Assembly: GCF_024584705.1 (NCBI RefSeq)
Contig: NZ_CP097384.1
Coordinates: forward strand, 1,922,001 to 1,986,000
Length of the DNA stretch: 64,000 bases
Direction of reading: 5' to 3'
Origin: Blastopirellula sp. J2-11
Lineage (GTDB): Bacteria; Planctomycetota; Planctomycetia; Pirellulales; Pirellulaceae
Under the pieces are notes generated by a model, which saw only the letters and a program-made list of their open reading frames with translations, was not told where the DNA came from and searched no databases. A program made the translations under genes and the position numbers. Below, piece after piece: positions 35,729 to 46,768 of the stretch; within the stretch, counting starts at the first letter, position 1; each line of letters opens with the position of its first letter.

Positions 35729-36715
35729 TTAGGCGGTTGCTTCCGTCTCGGAGACTTCTCGCTCCAAGAACTCGCCCATGCGGCGGAACTTGTCGTAGCG
35801 CTGTTGGACCAGTTGATCGGCCTCGACGCCGTTTAGTTCTTTCAGGGTTTTCAGCAGGTACATCTTCAGGCGAGCCGCCATTTGGCGATGGTCGCGATGG
35901 GCGCCGCCGAGCGGTTCTTCGATGACGTCATCGACCACGCCAAACTTGGGCAAGTACTTGGATGTGAAGCGGAGCGCGTCGGCCGCTTTTTCTTTGAACT
36001 GGTGACTCTTCCACAAGATGCCGGCGCAACCTTCCGGCGAGATCACCGAGTAGTAAGAGTGCTGCAGCATTGCGATGCGATCACCCACGCCGATGCCGAG
36101 AGCGCCGCCGGAGCCCCCTTCGCCGATCACGACGCAGACGACCGGAGTGCGTAGTCGCGACATGGCGAACATCGCGTCGGCGACGGCCATCGCTTGGCCG
36201 CGTTCTTCGGCGCCAACGCCGGGATAAGCGCCTGGCGTGTCAATGAAGGCGATGACCGGAATCTGGTACTTCTCGGCCAGTTGCATCTTGGTGATCGCTT
36301 TGCGATAACCTTCGGGGTGGGCGCAACCGAAGTAGCATTCGCTGCGTTCTTTGAGGTTGCGTCCCTTGAAGTGTCCCAGGAACATCACTTTGAACGCGTC
36401 GAGTTTGGCGAAGCCGGTTCGCAAGGCGCGATCGTCGCCAAACTTGCGGTCGCCGTGCAGCTCGACAAACTCGTCGAACACCAAGTTCAAATAGTCGGCC
36501 GACTGCGGACGCTGTTGGTGACGCGCAACTTCAACCGTCTGCCAGGCCGAGAGGTTCTCGTAGATCGATTTCGTCTTATCGGCGATCTCGCGCTTCAGCG
36601 AGCGGATTTCCTCCTGCGTCTCGACGCTGTCGTCTTTTTTCGCTTCAAGTTCTTGCAGTTGTTTTTCTAAACGTTCGATCGGTTCTTCAAAACCGAGATA
36701 AATTCTGGCGGCCAT
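35729..36715 (-). CDS. accA: Acetyl-CoA carboxylase carboxyltransferase subunit alpha
   Basis: 328 aa, complete. The opening helical segment (FEEPIERLEKQLQELEAKK) and the crotonase-like core are typical: DRKFGDDRALRTGFAKL, KERSECYFGCAHPEGYRKA, PVIAFIDTPGAYPGVGAEERGQ (key part DTPGAYPG) and GEGGSGGALGIGVGDRIAML, LQHSYYSVISPEGCA. With AccD it moves the carboxyl group from biotin to acetyl-CoA, giving malonyl-CoA for fatty acid synthesis. accD is not in the window. Upstream gene is a kinase, 57 bp away in the same direction. Confidence 0.96.
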   Translation of the reverse strand: MAARIYLGFEEPIERLEKQLQELEAKKDDSVETQEEIRSLKREIADKTKSIYENLSAWQTVEVARHQQRPQSADYLNLVFDEFVELHGDRKFGDDRALRTGFAKLDAFKVMFLGHFKGRNLKERSECYFGCAHPEGYRKAITKMQLAEKYQIPVIAFIDTPGAYPGVGAEERGQAMAVADAMFAMSRLRTPVVCVVIGEGGSGGALGIGVGDRIAMLQHSYYSVISPEGCAGILWKSHQFKEKAADALRFTSKYLPKFGVVDDVIEEPLGGAHRDHRQMAARLKMYLLKTLKELNGVEADQLVQQRYDKFRRMGEFLEREVSETEATA

Positions 36716-36772
36716 GCGCGGAGTTAACTCCCGTAGGATTGCGTAAATTCAGAACGGCGCGAGTCTGCGTCG

Positions 36773-37690
36773 TTATTTGGTTTCTTCTTCGACCGGAGGA
36801 ATCTCTTCCGGCGCTTTCCGTTCTCGTTCGGCGAGCGACGGCGGCTTCTTGGGCGGAATCTTGTAAATCTTGGTTTGCAGAAACAGTCGCAGCAACGTCG
36901 GCATGTCGTCGGGGCGATCTTCTCTTTTCTTGGCCATCATGCGGGCCACCAGCGTCGCGAACTCGTTGGTCACGTTGGGGTTGGCGGCTTGCAAGGAAGG
37001 GATCTGACCGCGGAGATGTTTGTCGAGCAGGTGGTCAGCGCTGGTCGCCGTGTAAGGCAGCTTGCCGCTCATCAATTCAAAAATCGTGCAGCCAAGTCCA
37101 TACAGGTCTGAACGACCGTCGAGCGCTTCGCCTTTGATTTGTTCCGGCGACATGTAGCTGCGAGTGCCTTGGACTTTCGAGCTGCCGAACCACTTGGAAA
37201 GGCCAGAGCGTTTTTTCTCTGCGATCGAGAAGTCGATCAGCTTCAGGTTCCCTTCGTAGTCGAGCAGGAAGTTGTCGGGCTTCACGTCGCGATGGATCCA
37301 TCCTTGTTCGTGAACGTAGCCCAGTCCGCGGGCCGCTTCTTCGATGATCTTGGGAGTCCAGTAGGCGAGTTCGGCGCCATCTTCACGCAGGGCCATCTTC
37401 ATGTTGCGTGAGATACCGCATTCCATCGTCAGATAGGGGATTTCGCGATGGATGTTGAACTCATAGACATGAATCACCAACGGGTGGTCAAAGTTGTGAG
37501 CCACTTCGTATTCATGCTTCAGCGCTTGAATTTGCTCTTTGTCTTTGCAGAACTTGTCATGCAGCGCTTTTAGCGCGACGCGACGACGATCGAGGTCATT
37601 GATCGCTTCCCATACCTGACAGGACTGGCTAGCGCGAAGCATGCGCACCAAGCGATAAGAACCTATGTAGTTACGACCTGCTGTAGCCAC
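36773..37690 (-). CDS. Atypical Ser/Thr protein kinase-like protein
   Basis: 305 aa, kinase domain alone, no membrane segment. Present: VALK Lys (~38), HRDVKPDNFLL catalytic loop (~133), the APE region as MSPEQIKG and the DLYGLGCTIFEL helix. Unusual: the Gly-rich loop is MLRASQSCQVWEA with none of the three Gly, and DFG is DFS (LIDFSIAEKK). The HRD Asp and metal-binding Asn are retained, so weak activity or nucleotide-free signalling are both possible. Basic/Pro-rich tail at the end. It lies upstream of accA. Confidence 0.85.
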   Translation of the reverse strand: MATAGRNYIGSYRLVRMLRASQSCQVWEAINDLDRRRVALKALHDKFCKDKEQIQALKHEYEVAHNFDHPLVIHVYEFNIHREIPYLTMECGISRNMKMALREDGAELAYWTPKIIEEAARGLGYVHEQGWIHRDVKPDNFLLDYEGNLKLIDFSIAEKKRSGLSKWFGSSKVQGTRSYMSPEQIKGEALDGRSDLYGLGCTIFELMSGKLPYTATSADHLLDKHLRGQIPSLQAANPNVTNEFATLVARMMAKKREDRPDDMPTLLRLFLQTKIYKIPPKKPPSLAERERKAPEEIPPVEEETK

Positions 37691-37867
37691 TCGCAGTCAC
37701 CTGCGCCACGGGGCGCCTCGATTCTCTGTTGCCGGACGGCGAAGCGCGCCCGGGGCGATTCGCACGAAAAGTCCGTCAATTCTACCCTAACCGCTACAAA
37801 TTCAAAAGAGCGAGCTCGGTCGCGACTTTCGCGGAAAGAATAGGACAAGTCATTGTCGGAAATAGAT

Positions 37868-39028
37868 TTACGACTTTTTATCCAGCACTGCCTGATAGGA
37901 CTTACGAATCTCGGCGGTCATGTGCCGATGCGGGAAAACCTGGGCGGCTCGGCGTCTTCCTTCGTCTCCTAGCCGTTGTCGTAAGTCGGCGTCACTGGCC
38001 AAACGAATGAGCGCCGCGGCCAATTGCTGGACATCTTTGGGGGGGACTAATTCGCCGGTTTCGCCGGTGACGACCACTTCCCGAGCTCCATCAATGTCAA
38101 AGCTGACCGCTGGCTTGCCCGCTAGAAGCGCTTGCGGAAGGGCGCGGGCGAGCCCTTCGCGCAGACTGGCGTGGACCAAAATATCCATCGCGCCGGCATA
38201 GCGGGGAATCTCGGTCGGCGGAATCAGTCCGACCAGCTGAAAATAGTCGGTCAGGCCGGCCGCGTTGATTTCTTCGACATACTTGTCATGCAGCAGCCCG
38301 TCGCCGATCCAGAGGAAGCGAACATTCGGCACGGCGTCGATCACCTGGCGAGCCGCGGCCAGCACGTACTCGTGCCCTTTCAAATGAAACAGCCGCGCGA
38401 TCTTGCCGATCACAACATGTTCTGGTCGATAGCCGAGCTGCTGACGCAGTTGATCACGCCACTGGCCGGACTCTAGAAACGGTTCGACTTCCATCCCGCT
38501 ATAGATGGTGGTGAATTTTTCACGATCGGCGACTTGTGCTTCGACCATCAGATCGGTCATCGCGTCGGCGACGCAGATCATCTGATCGCACCGCTTGGCG
38601 GCGAAACGCTCGCACGCGATGAAAAACTTGCGTGCGGCCTTGGATTGATAAGGATGGAACGGCGCGCCATGCACGGTATGAATCACTGCTGGCACGCGCA
38701 GCGAAGTCGCCGCTATCCGGCCCAGCATGCCCGCTTTGGCGCTATGCGTATGCACGACGTCGGGGCGAAAGTCGCGGAGGATCTGTTTGATTTCGTAGTA
38801 ACCGCGGAGATCGTCCCACGGGTAGATGTTGCGAACTAAATGCGGCGCCAAAGCGACCGGCACCTGATGATCGCTCCGATCGAGCAACGTCCCTTCTCGG
38901 CCTGGCGACGGACCGGTGATTAGCAGCACATCATCGCCAAAGTCGCGGATTAGGTCTTGGCAATTGTAGAGCGTATTCTCTTGCGCGCCGCCGACGATCA
39001 TGCGCGTAATGACGTGCGCGATACGCAT
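37868..39028 (-). CDS. Family 4 glycosyltransferase (GT-B)
   Basis: 386 aa from the ATG at 39028, 17 bp after truA; the frame is open to 39061. The N-terminal domain has IAHVITRMIVGGAQENTLY and DVVHTHSAKAGMLGRIAA; the C-terminal domain has IGKIARLFHLKGHEYVLAA and RFLWIGDGLLHD. The E-x7-E motif of GT4 enzymes appears as EGLARALPQ, with Gln at the second place. Transfers a sugar from a nucleotide donor with retention, probably for envelope or exopolysaccharide glycans. No polysaccharide locus surrounds it. Confidence 0.88.
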   Translation of the reverse strand: MRIAHVITRMIVGGAQENTLYNCQDLIRDFGDDVLLITGPSPGREGTLLDRSDHQVPVALAPHLVRNIYPWDDLRGYYEIKQILRDFRPDVVHTHSAKAGMLGRIAATSLRVPAVIHTVHGAPFHPYQSKAARKFFIACERFAAKRCDQMICVADAMTDLMVEAQVADREKFTTIYSGMEVEPFLESGQWRDQLRQQLGYRPEHVVIGKIARLFHLKGHEYVLAAARQVIDAVPNVRFLWIGDGLLHDKYVEEINAAGLTDYFQLVGLIPPTEIPRYAGAMDILVHASLREGLARALPQALLAGKPAVSFDIDGAREVVVTGETGELVPPKDVQQLAAALIRLASDADLRQRLGDEGRRRAAQVFPHRHMTAEIRKSYQAVLDKKS

Positions 39029-39045
39029 AGGAAGGGTCGCTTTCG

Positions 39046-39828
39046 TTAATCGAGCCAACAACTTTCGGGATAATCGACGCGTAGCAAGTATAGTCCGTGC
39101 GCCGGCGCCGTCATCCCGCCGGCGGTACGTTTCTTTGCGGCTAGCACTTCAGCGACCCACTCGGGCGGGCGGCGCCCTTTGCCAACATCGACCAACGTGC
39201 CGACGATAATGCGAACCATGTTGTAGAGAAAGCCGTTGGCTTCGACTTCGATCGCGACCTTGTCAAATTCGTGCCGCTCGCTGCGCAGCACTTGCACGTC
39301 ATAGACATGGCGAACGGTCGTCATACGCTCGGAGCCGACCGATTCGAAACTGGCGAAGTCGTGCTCGCCGATCAAATACTGAGCGGCGGCTTGCATCGCG
39401 GCGAAGTTGAGTTCTTTTTTCACGAACCAGGCGTACTGACGCGAAAAAACGTCGTCGATCCGCCCTTCCTGCAGCAAATAGCGATAACGTTTTTTGATGG
39501 CGCAGTCGATCGCGTTGAATTCGGGAATCGCGTTGCGCGCGCTTTGGACGACGATGTCTGGGGGGAGTTCGGCGTTGAGCGCGCGGCGCATCACGTCAGG
39601 CGAAAGCTTGGATTGCATCCGAAAACTGACGACTTGGCCGATCGCATGGACGCCGGAGTCGGTCCGCCCGCTGCCGGTGACGCGGATCTTCTCGCCGGTG
39701 ATCTTCAGCAGCGTTCGCTCGAGCGCTCCTTGAATGGTTCGCTGATCGTTTTGGATTTGCCAACCAGCGTAGTTGGTTCCGTCGTACGAAACGATCAATT
39801 GCAGCGCTCGCTCCGTGGGTTCAGTCAC
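39046..39828 (-). CDS. truA: tRNA pseudouridine synthase A
   Basis: 260 aa. Catalytic Asp in GSGRTDSGVHAIGQV (~51-65), start YDGTNYAGWQIQ (~15-26), RRYRYLL-like KRYRYLL, and GNGFLYNMVRIIVGTL-type block (EANGFLYNMVRIIVG). Makes pseudouridine at positions 38-40 of the tRNA anticodon arm. Paired closely with the glycosyltransferase gene downstream. Confidence 0.95.
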   Translation of the reverse strand: MTEPTERALQLIVSYDGTNYAGWQIQNDQRTIQGALERTLLKITGEKIRVTGSGRTDSGVHAIGQVVSFRMQSKLSPDVMRRALNAELPPDIVVQSARNAIPEFNAIDCAIKKRYRYLLQEGRIDDVFSRQYAWFVKKELNFAAMQAAAQYLIGEHDFASFESVGSERMTTVRHVYDVQVLRSERHEFDKVAIEVEANGFLYNMVRIIVGTLVDVGKGRRPPEWVAEVLAAKKRTAGGMTAPAHGLYLLRVDYPESCWLD

Positions 39829-39855
39829 GCCGCGCCTCCATGCCAGGCGAGCATG

Positions 39856-39953
39856 ACACTAGCCCGCAGCGCAAGCGAGGGAATGTGATTGGCCACTTCG
39901 AACCATGTTCGCATCGCCATCCGCTTTCCCTCGCTTGCGCAGCGGGCTAGTGT
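39856..39953. repeat. Long palindrome between truA and asd
   Basis: 28-bp arms (39856-39883 and 39926-39953) with one mismatch; core AGCCCGC-GCGCAAGCGAGG. TAGCCCGCTGCGCG is shared with the outer arms of the element at 51224-51508. Confidence 0.88.
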
Positions 39954-39979
39954 TTGAATCGATTGAATCTGCAAGCGAC

Positions 39980-40996
39980 CTAAACCGTCGCGGCCGAATG
40001 GATGAGCAACTCGGCGATTTGCACCGCGTTGGTTGCGGCGCCTTTGCGCAGGTTGTCGCTGACGCACCAGAACGCGATGCCGTTTTCGCACGACAGGTCT
40101 TTGCGGATGCGACCGACATAGACGTCATCATTGCCGGTGCAACCCAGCGGCATCGGGTATTGGCTGTTGGCTAGATCGTCGATCACCGTGATGCCGGGGA
40201 AGTCGCGGAACAGTTGCGTCGCTTCTGCTGCCGACAGCGGCTTTTCGGTTTCGACCAGGATGCTTTCGCTATGGCAGTTGGTGACCGGCACGCGGACGCA
40301 AGTTGGGCAGACCAGGATTGACTCGTCGCCGAAGATCTTGCGCGTCTCGTACACCATCTTCATTTCTTCGGAGGTGTAACCTTCGTGCTTCGGCCCGCCG
40401 ATTTGCGGAATCAGGTTGAACGCGATCGGATGGGCGAAGGTCTTGCGATCGTATTCTTGGCCGTCGAGCGACGCCCGCGAACTGTCGATCAGTTCGGCCT
40501 GGCCGGCGACCCCTGCTCCGCTGGTCGCTTGATAGGTAGAGACGACCACGCGGCGAATCTTGGCCGCGGCATGCAGCGGCTGCATCGCGACGACCATCTG
40601 CGTAGTCGAACAGTTGGGGCTGGCGATCAGCCCCTTGTGATCCTTGATCGCTTCCGGATTGACTTCCGGCACGATCAGCGGCACGGTTTTGTCCATGCGC
40701 CAATAGCCGCTTTCGTCGATGACGACGCAGCCCCGCTCGATTGCCCAGGGAGCGAACTCTTGCGCGGTTTCGTCCGGCGTGCTGCCGATCACCAGATCGA
40801 GTCCGTTGAACGCGTCCGGAGTCATTTCGACGACGGTATGCTCTTCACCACGGAACGTCAGCTTTGTGCCTGCCGAACGTTTGGATGCGAGAAATGTGAT
40901 CGTCTTGTAAGGAAAGTTTCGTTCTTCCAATAGTTGGCGAATGATACTGCCTACGGCCCCGGTGGCCCCCACGATTCCAATATTCTCGTACACCAT
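39980..40996 (-). CDS. asd: Aspartate-semialdehyde dehydrogenase
   Basis: 338 aa from the ATG at 40996, with GGGAG upstream. NADP-binding GIVGATGAVGSIIRQLL (~6-22), active-site Cys in SPNCSTTQMV (~125-134), and substrate/His site RVPVTNCHSESILVE (~236-250). Reduces aspartyl phosphate to the semialdehyde, leading to lysine/diaminopimelate, Met and Thr. It stands alone, as the lysC and dap genes are not nearby. Confidence 0.96.
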   Translation of the reverse strand: MVYENIGIVGATGAVGSIIRQLLEERNFPYKTITFLASKRSAGTKLTFRGEEHTVVEMTPDAFNGLDLVIGSTPDETAQEFAPWAIERGCVVIDESGYWRMDKTVPLIVPEVNPEAIKDHKGLIASPNCSTTQMVVAMQPLHAAAKIRRVVVSTYQATSGAGVAGQAELIDSSRASLDGQEYDRKTFAHPIAFNLIPQIGGPKHEGYTSEEMKMVYETRKIFGDESILVCPTCVRVPVTNCHSESILVETEKPLSAAEATQLFRDFPGITVIDDLANSQYPMPLGCTGNDDVYVGRIRKDLSCENGIAFWCVSDNLRKGAATNAVQIAELLIHSAATV

Positions 40997-41061
40997 CAAC
41001 TCCCGCTGTGAAAAAATCAAAGACGTCCCTACCGCGGCACATGCGACCTGGACAAACCCAC

Positions 41062-41067
41062 ATTATA
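41062..41067 (-). promoter_or_regulatory. Candidate -10 box of asd
   Basis: TATAAT on the minus strand, 66 bp before the asd ATG; TGAACT lies 17 bp upstream of it as a weak -35. Confidence 0.4.
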
Positions 41068-41177
41068 GCGGGTTTTGACCTGACAGTTCAATCCTGCCGA
41101 GAGTTCGCAATTTGGCGTTTGGGGGCGAAAGTCGGCGGGAACCCGAACGAATCCGCCCCGAAATAGCGCCTATCCGC

Positions 41178-43208
<2,031 letters not shown>

Positions 43209-43424
43209 GGCGGATCGCGTTTGGGAGAATTATTGGCGGGGCAAGACCGATGGATCTTTTATCATGGTTGACCCGCGACCAGGCCGCAATCATTGGTCCG
43301 ACGTCGAAATCGTCGCTGATCAGACGATTTATGCCCCCTCCCCTCCCCTTCTGGCCCATTGGTGCGAGCGACAACCCAGATAATGGGGAGTTCGCTCGCG
43401 TAAAACCTCCGCGAAAAAAGTTGT

Positions 43425-43853
43425 CTATTTGCTCAAGTCGAACTCAAATCGGTCTGGGCCATCTTTCGTTACTTCGATTTCCAGAGGCGTCGTTTTCTCG
43501 TCGTGGTACTTGCTAGGGATAGACGATTTAGGAGGACGTTTGGAGCTGCGCTGCGTTGCAGATTCTACTGTCGGAATGATCTCCGTCATTCTGACGTTGG
43601 AGTGAATGACCACGCGGTACGATCCAAACGGTACATGGTCCAGCGTCGCTTCCCCATCGGATGACACGAGCGTTCCCCCGCCGACGCCAGAGAGATCGAC
43701 GGCGGCGTCCGAGATCGGAAAGCCTTCGCTGGTTAGATGAATCACGATCGGTTTGCCGGCGCCGACCGGCCGACCAGACGCGTGATTGCATCCCCAGCAA
43801 GTCAAGGCAATCAATCCTAGCGTGACGAGGCTGGATTTAGGCGAAATGGTCAC
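43425..43853 (-). CDS. Small lipoprotein, tandem array unit 3
   Basis: 142 aa. Lipobox LIALTCWGC with Cys at 22. Shares with the other two array lipoproteins the blocks GRPVGAGKPIVIHL, LSGVGGGT, GEATLDHVPFGSYRVVIH and the tail KTTPLEIEV-DRFEFDL. The strand pattern suggests a small transthyretin-like beta-sandwich with a variable middle (PTVESATQRSSKRPPKSS). It follows its DUF1559 gene by 73 bp. This copy is the most distant of the three. Confidence 0.82.
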   Translation of the reverse strand: MTISPKSSLVTLGLIALTCWGCNHASGRPVGAGKPIVIHLTSEGFPISDAAVDLSGVGGGTLVSSDGEATLDHVPFGSYRVVIHSNVRMTEIIPTVESATQRSSKRPPKSSIPSKYHDEKTTPLEIEVTKDGPDRFEFDLSK

Positions 43854-43926
43854 GTTAATCTCCGGAACGGTTTCTTCGAGATAAAAGAGACAAGGCTAAG
43901 AATCGGTGCGATGTAAATCGCGGCCA

Positions 43927-44946
43927 TTAGTATTCGCTGATTACCTCGCCATCGTCGCGGACCGAGAGCTTCGCCAGCAAATCGAAGTCGATAACTTCCG
44001 AGATAAAGTGGACCGAGCCGTCTGCATGGACCGTCTGAATGCCGCCGGGATGATAGGAGTTGACAATCGTGTTGGGGCGATACGGGAGATTGGCGTTGCT
44101 AGGGGCTCCTGACTTCCAATAGGTGTTCGGCGGAACGCGCACCGTGGTCAGGGCGCAGGTATACATGTTGCCGCCTGCGTAGGTGGAGATATCGGTTCCG
44201 AGCGTATAAGGCGTGCCGGTCGTGTTGAAGACCCAGCCATGCCATCCGCCGAGCGTGTTGGCGCTGATTTCAATTCCATTGACTTGTCCCGACTGCTCGG
44301 CGATGACGATCGTATTCGAACTTCCGTCGACGCATTCGTTCAGGCCGACGCCGCGCAACGTTCGCATGATCCCATTTTCGCAGAAAGCGCCGCCGACGAG
44401 CGCCGAAGAGCCTGTGCAGACGTTATCCCGATCCGCCGGATCGGGATAAGCGCCTACCACGCCGACATAGTCCATCACTTGACTGTCCCGTTCGACCGAA
44501 CCGATCGTCAGGCCCGAACTGGGAAAATCTTTGCGGTTTGTCATTCCGAAAGTGCTGGATGGGCACTGGAACATGGCGATGCGCGCGTCAGCGAGGACCT
44601 GCGGCATCGCGGAGCTATGTCCCCAGAAAATGGTGGTCGAAAAGTCCAATTGCTGATAGAGCGGCATCTGGTCGATGTAGGGGAGAATTGAGACTCGCCA
44701 ATTGATTGATTTCGTATAGGGAACCCCGACGGTGCTGCCGGCCGGAAATCGTTGGTACGTATCGTGATAGTTCTGCAGCGCCAGGCCGATCTGTTTTAGA
44801 TTGTTTTGGCAAGACATCCGCCGCGCGGCTTCGCGGGCCTGCTGCACTGCTGGCAGTAACAGCGCGATCAAGACGCCGATGATCGCGATGACCACCAAAA
44901 GTTCGACCAGGGTAAAACCGGATGAAGTACGAGATCGAAATGTCAT
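43927..44946 (-). CDS. DUF1559 prepilin-like protein, tandem array unit 3
   Basis: 339 aa from the ATG at 44946. Prepilin N-terminus [16 protein letters not shown], then [21 protein letters not shown]-terminus HPGGIQTVHADG gives H-X9-DG, followed by SVHFISEVIDFD. The start region and upstream 30 bp are nearly identical to those of unit 2, while the middle differs (RFPAGSTVGVPYTKSINW). A TTG codon at 44961 opens the frame earlier but the ATG is preferred. Confidence 0.93.
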   Translation of the reverse strand: MTFRSRTSSGFTLVELLVVIAIIGVLIALLLPAVQQAREAARRMSCQNNLKQIGLALQNYHDTYQRFPAGSTVGVPYTKSINWRVSILPYIDQMPLYQQLDFSTTIFWGHSSAMPQVLADARIAMFQCPSSTFGMTNRKDFPSSGLTIGSVERDSQVMDYVGVVGAYPDPADRDNVCTGSSALVGGAFCENGIMRTLRGVGLNECVDGSSNTIVIAEQSGQVNGIEISANTLGGWHGWVFNTTGTPYTLGTDISTYAGGNMYTCALTTVRVPPNTYWKSGAPSNANLPYRPNTIVNSYHPGGIQTVHADGSVHFISEVIDFDLLAKLSVRDDGEVISEY

Positions 44947-44975
44947 GGGAATCTCTTTCAATGGAAGACTGGTTT
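44759..44975 (-). repeat. Near-identical block, copy A
   Basis: 217 bp matching 46465-46681 with one mismatch, covering the prepilin signal region and 5' leader of the unit 3 DUF1559 gene. Confidence 0.9.
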
Positions 44976-45061
44976 ATATGGCCGGAATAAGGTTGACCAG
45001 CGAACGAAATTAATTATCGAGATGTACGACACCGCTGTTGGGAACATTGCTTTCGAGCGGT

Positions 45062-45493
45062 CTAATTTTTCAAGTCAAATTCAAATCGGTCAGCATCCCC
45101 TTCCGTCACTTCAATTTGCAGCGGCGTCGTTTGTTCGTCACGGAACTTTGGGGGGATCAGTGACTTGGGAGGTCGTTTGACGGCGGATCGTTCGGGGGGC
45201 GTTTCGGGCGGAATCACCTCGGTCAGATTGGCTTTGGGATGAAGGACCACGCGGTATGTTCCGAACGGTACGTGGTCGAAGATCGCTTCCCCGTTGGGAG
45301 TCAGCGGCGTTCCACCTCCCATATCGGAGAGATCGGTCTCCCCTTCGGGGATCGGAACGCCGTCATAGAGAAACTGAATGACGATCGGTTTGCCGGGATC
45401 AAGTGGTCGCCCTGTCGAGTTATTGCATCCAATGCCCAGCAACCCGATTAACGCGACCCCGACAGCGTGAAACATCTGTATTTTGTTTGGCAC
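45062..45493 (-). CDS. Small lipoprotein, tandem array unit 2
   Basis: 143 aa from a GTG at 45493 (GAGAAAG upstream); an ATG at 45475 is the alternative. Lipobox LIGLLGIGC. Shared blocks GRPLDPGKPIVIQFL, LSDMGGGTPL, GEAIFDHVPFGTYRVVLH and TTPLQIEVTEGDADRFEFDL. The last block is the same as in unit 1. No catalytic motif; exported lipid-anchored domain of unknown role. Confidence 0.82.
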   Translation of the reverse strand: MPNKIQMFHAVGVALIGLLGIGCNNSTGRPLDPGKPIVIQFLYDGVPIPEGETDLSDMGGGTPLTPNGEAIFDHVPFGTYRVVLHPKANLTEVIPPETPPERSAVKRPPKSLIPPKFRDEQTTPLQIEVTEGDADRFEFDLKN

Positions 45494-45620
45494 GTTACGC
45501 TTTCTCGAGATAATTGATTCGAAACCAAAACAGCGGCGAGTTAGAGAATGCAAGCCGCGCACAACGTAACGCTCGCGTAGGTGAAAGCGTCGCAGCGTCA
45601 CTTTCTCTGGGAGAGATGCG

Positions 45621-46652
45621 TTAGTAGTCTCCGATAACCGCACCGTCGTCTCGAACCGAGAGCTTTCTTAGCATATCGAGGTCGACTACTTCGGAAACAA
45701 AGTGCACGGATCCGTCTGCAAAGGCTGTTTGAATGCCGCCGGGATGGTAAGAGTTTAAAATTGTGTTGGGAGCGTAAGGGAGTTTGGCGTTGGAAGGCGC
45801 TCCAGAGTTCCAGAATGCATTCGGCGCAAGACGCACGGTTGTTATTCCGCTGGTGTACATGCTGCTGCCGACGTAAGTCGAGATGTCGGTTTGTTCCGTG
45901 TAATGGGTTCCGCTATTAAAGACCCATCCGTGCCAGCCTCCTAACGTGTTGGCGCTGATCTCGACGCCGTTCACCTGGCCGGATTGCTCGGCAATCACAA
46001 TCGTATTGGAACTGCCGTCGACGCACTCTTGCAAGCCGGTTCCTCGGAGGGTGCGCATCATGCCGTTTTCGCAAAAAGCGCCTCCGACCAGAGATGACGA
46101 ACCGGTGCAAACGCCAGAGCGTCCTGCAGGATCAGGATATGCGCCGACGACGCCGACATAGTCCATCACTTGACCGTTGCGCTCGACTCCGCCGGAGGTT
46201 CTGCCGCTCAAAGAAAGGTCGGTGCGGTTCGTCATTTCAAACGCACTGGATGGACATTGAAACATCGGAACGCGTAGGTCGGCGAGAGCTTGGGGAAAAC
46301 CAGACGTATGCGCCCAAAAGTACCCCGTGCGAAAGTCGAGTTGTTGATAGGCGGGCATTTGATCCATGTACGGGAGCAGCGAGATTCGCCAGTTCGCACC
46401 GGTAAAACCGATATAAGGCTCTGGCCGCGACGTGGCGATCGCCCCCGCCGGAAAGCGACCGTAGGTATCGTGATAGTTCTGCAGCGCCAGGCCGATCTGT
46501 TTTAGATTGTTTTGGCAAGACATCCGCCGCGCGGCTTCGCGGGCCTGCTGCACTGCCGGCAGTAACAGCGCGATCAAGACGCCGATGATCGCGATGACCA
46601 CCAAAAGTTCGACCAGGGTAAAACCGGATGAAGTACGAGATCGAAATGTCAT
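45621..46652 (-). CDS. DUF1559 prepilin-like protein, tandem array unit 2
   Basis: 343 aa from the ATG at 46652. Same N-terminal 60 residues as unit 3. The middle (GAIATSRPEPYIGFTGANWR) and later parts differ from its neighbours; shared blocks include VMDYVGVVGAYPDP and SSNTIVIAEQSGQVNG. C-terminal HPGGIQTAFADG is H-X9-DG. 127-bp gap to its lipoprotein. Confidence 0.93.
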   Translation of the reverse strand: MTFRSRTSSGFTLVELLVVIAIIGVLIALLLPAVQQAREAARRMSCQNNLKQIGLALQNYHDTYGRFPAGAIATSRPEPYIGFTGANWRISLLPYMDQMPAYQQLDFRTGYFWAHTSGFPQALADLRVPMFQCPSSAFEMTNRTDLSLSGRTSGGVERNGQVMDYVGVVGAYPDPAGRSGVCTGSSSLVGGAFCENGMMRTLRGTGLQECVDGSSNTIVIAEQSGQVNGVEISANTLGGWHGWVFNSGTHYTEQTDISTYVGSSMYTSGITTVRLAPNAFWNSGAPSNAKLPYAPNTILNSYHPGGIQTAFADGSVHFVSEVVDLDMLRKLSVRDDGAVIGDY

Positions 46653-46681
46653 GGGAATCTCTTTCAATGGAAGACTGGTTT
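46465..46681 (-). repeat. Near-identical block, copy B
   Basis: 217 bp matching 44759-44975 with one mismatch; the flanks diverge on both sides. Confidence 0.9.
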
Positions 46682-46768
46682 GTATGGGCGGATTAGATAG
46701 ACCAGCGAACGAAATTAATAATCGAGATGTATTACGCGGCTATTGGTGGCGTTGCTTTCAAGCAGTTT

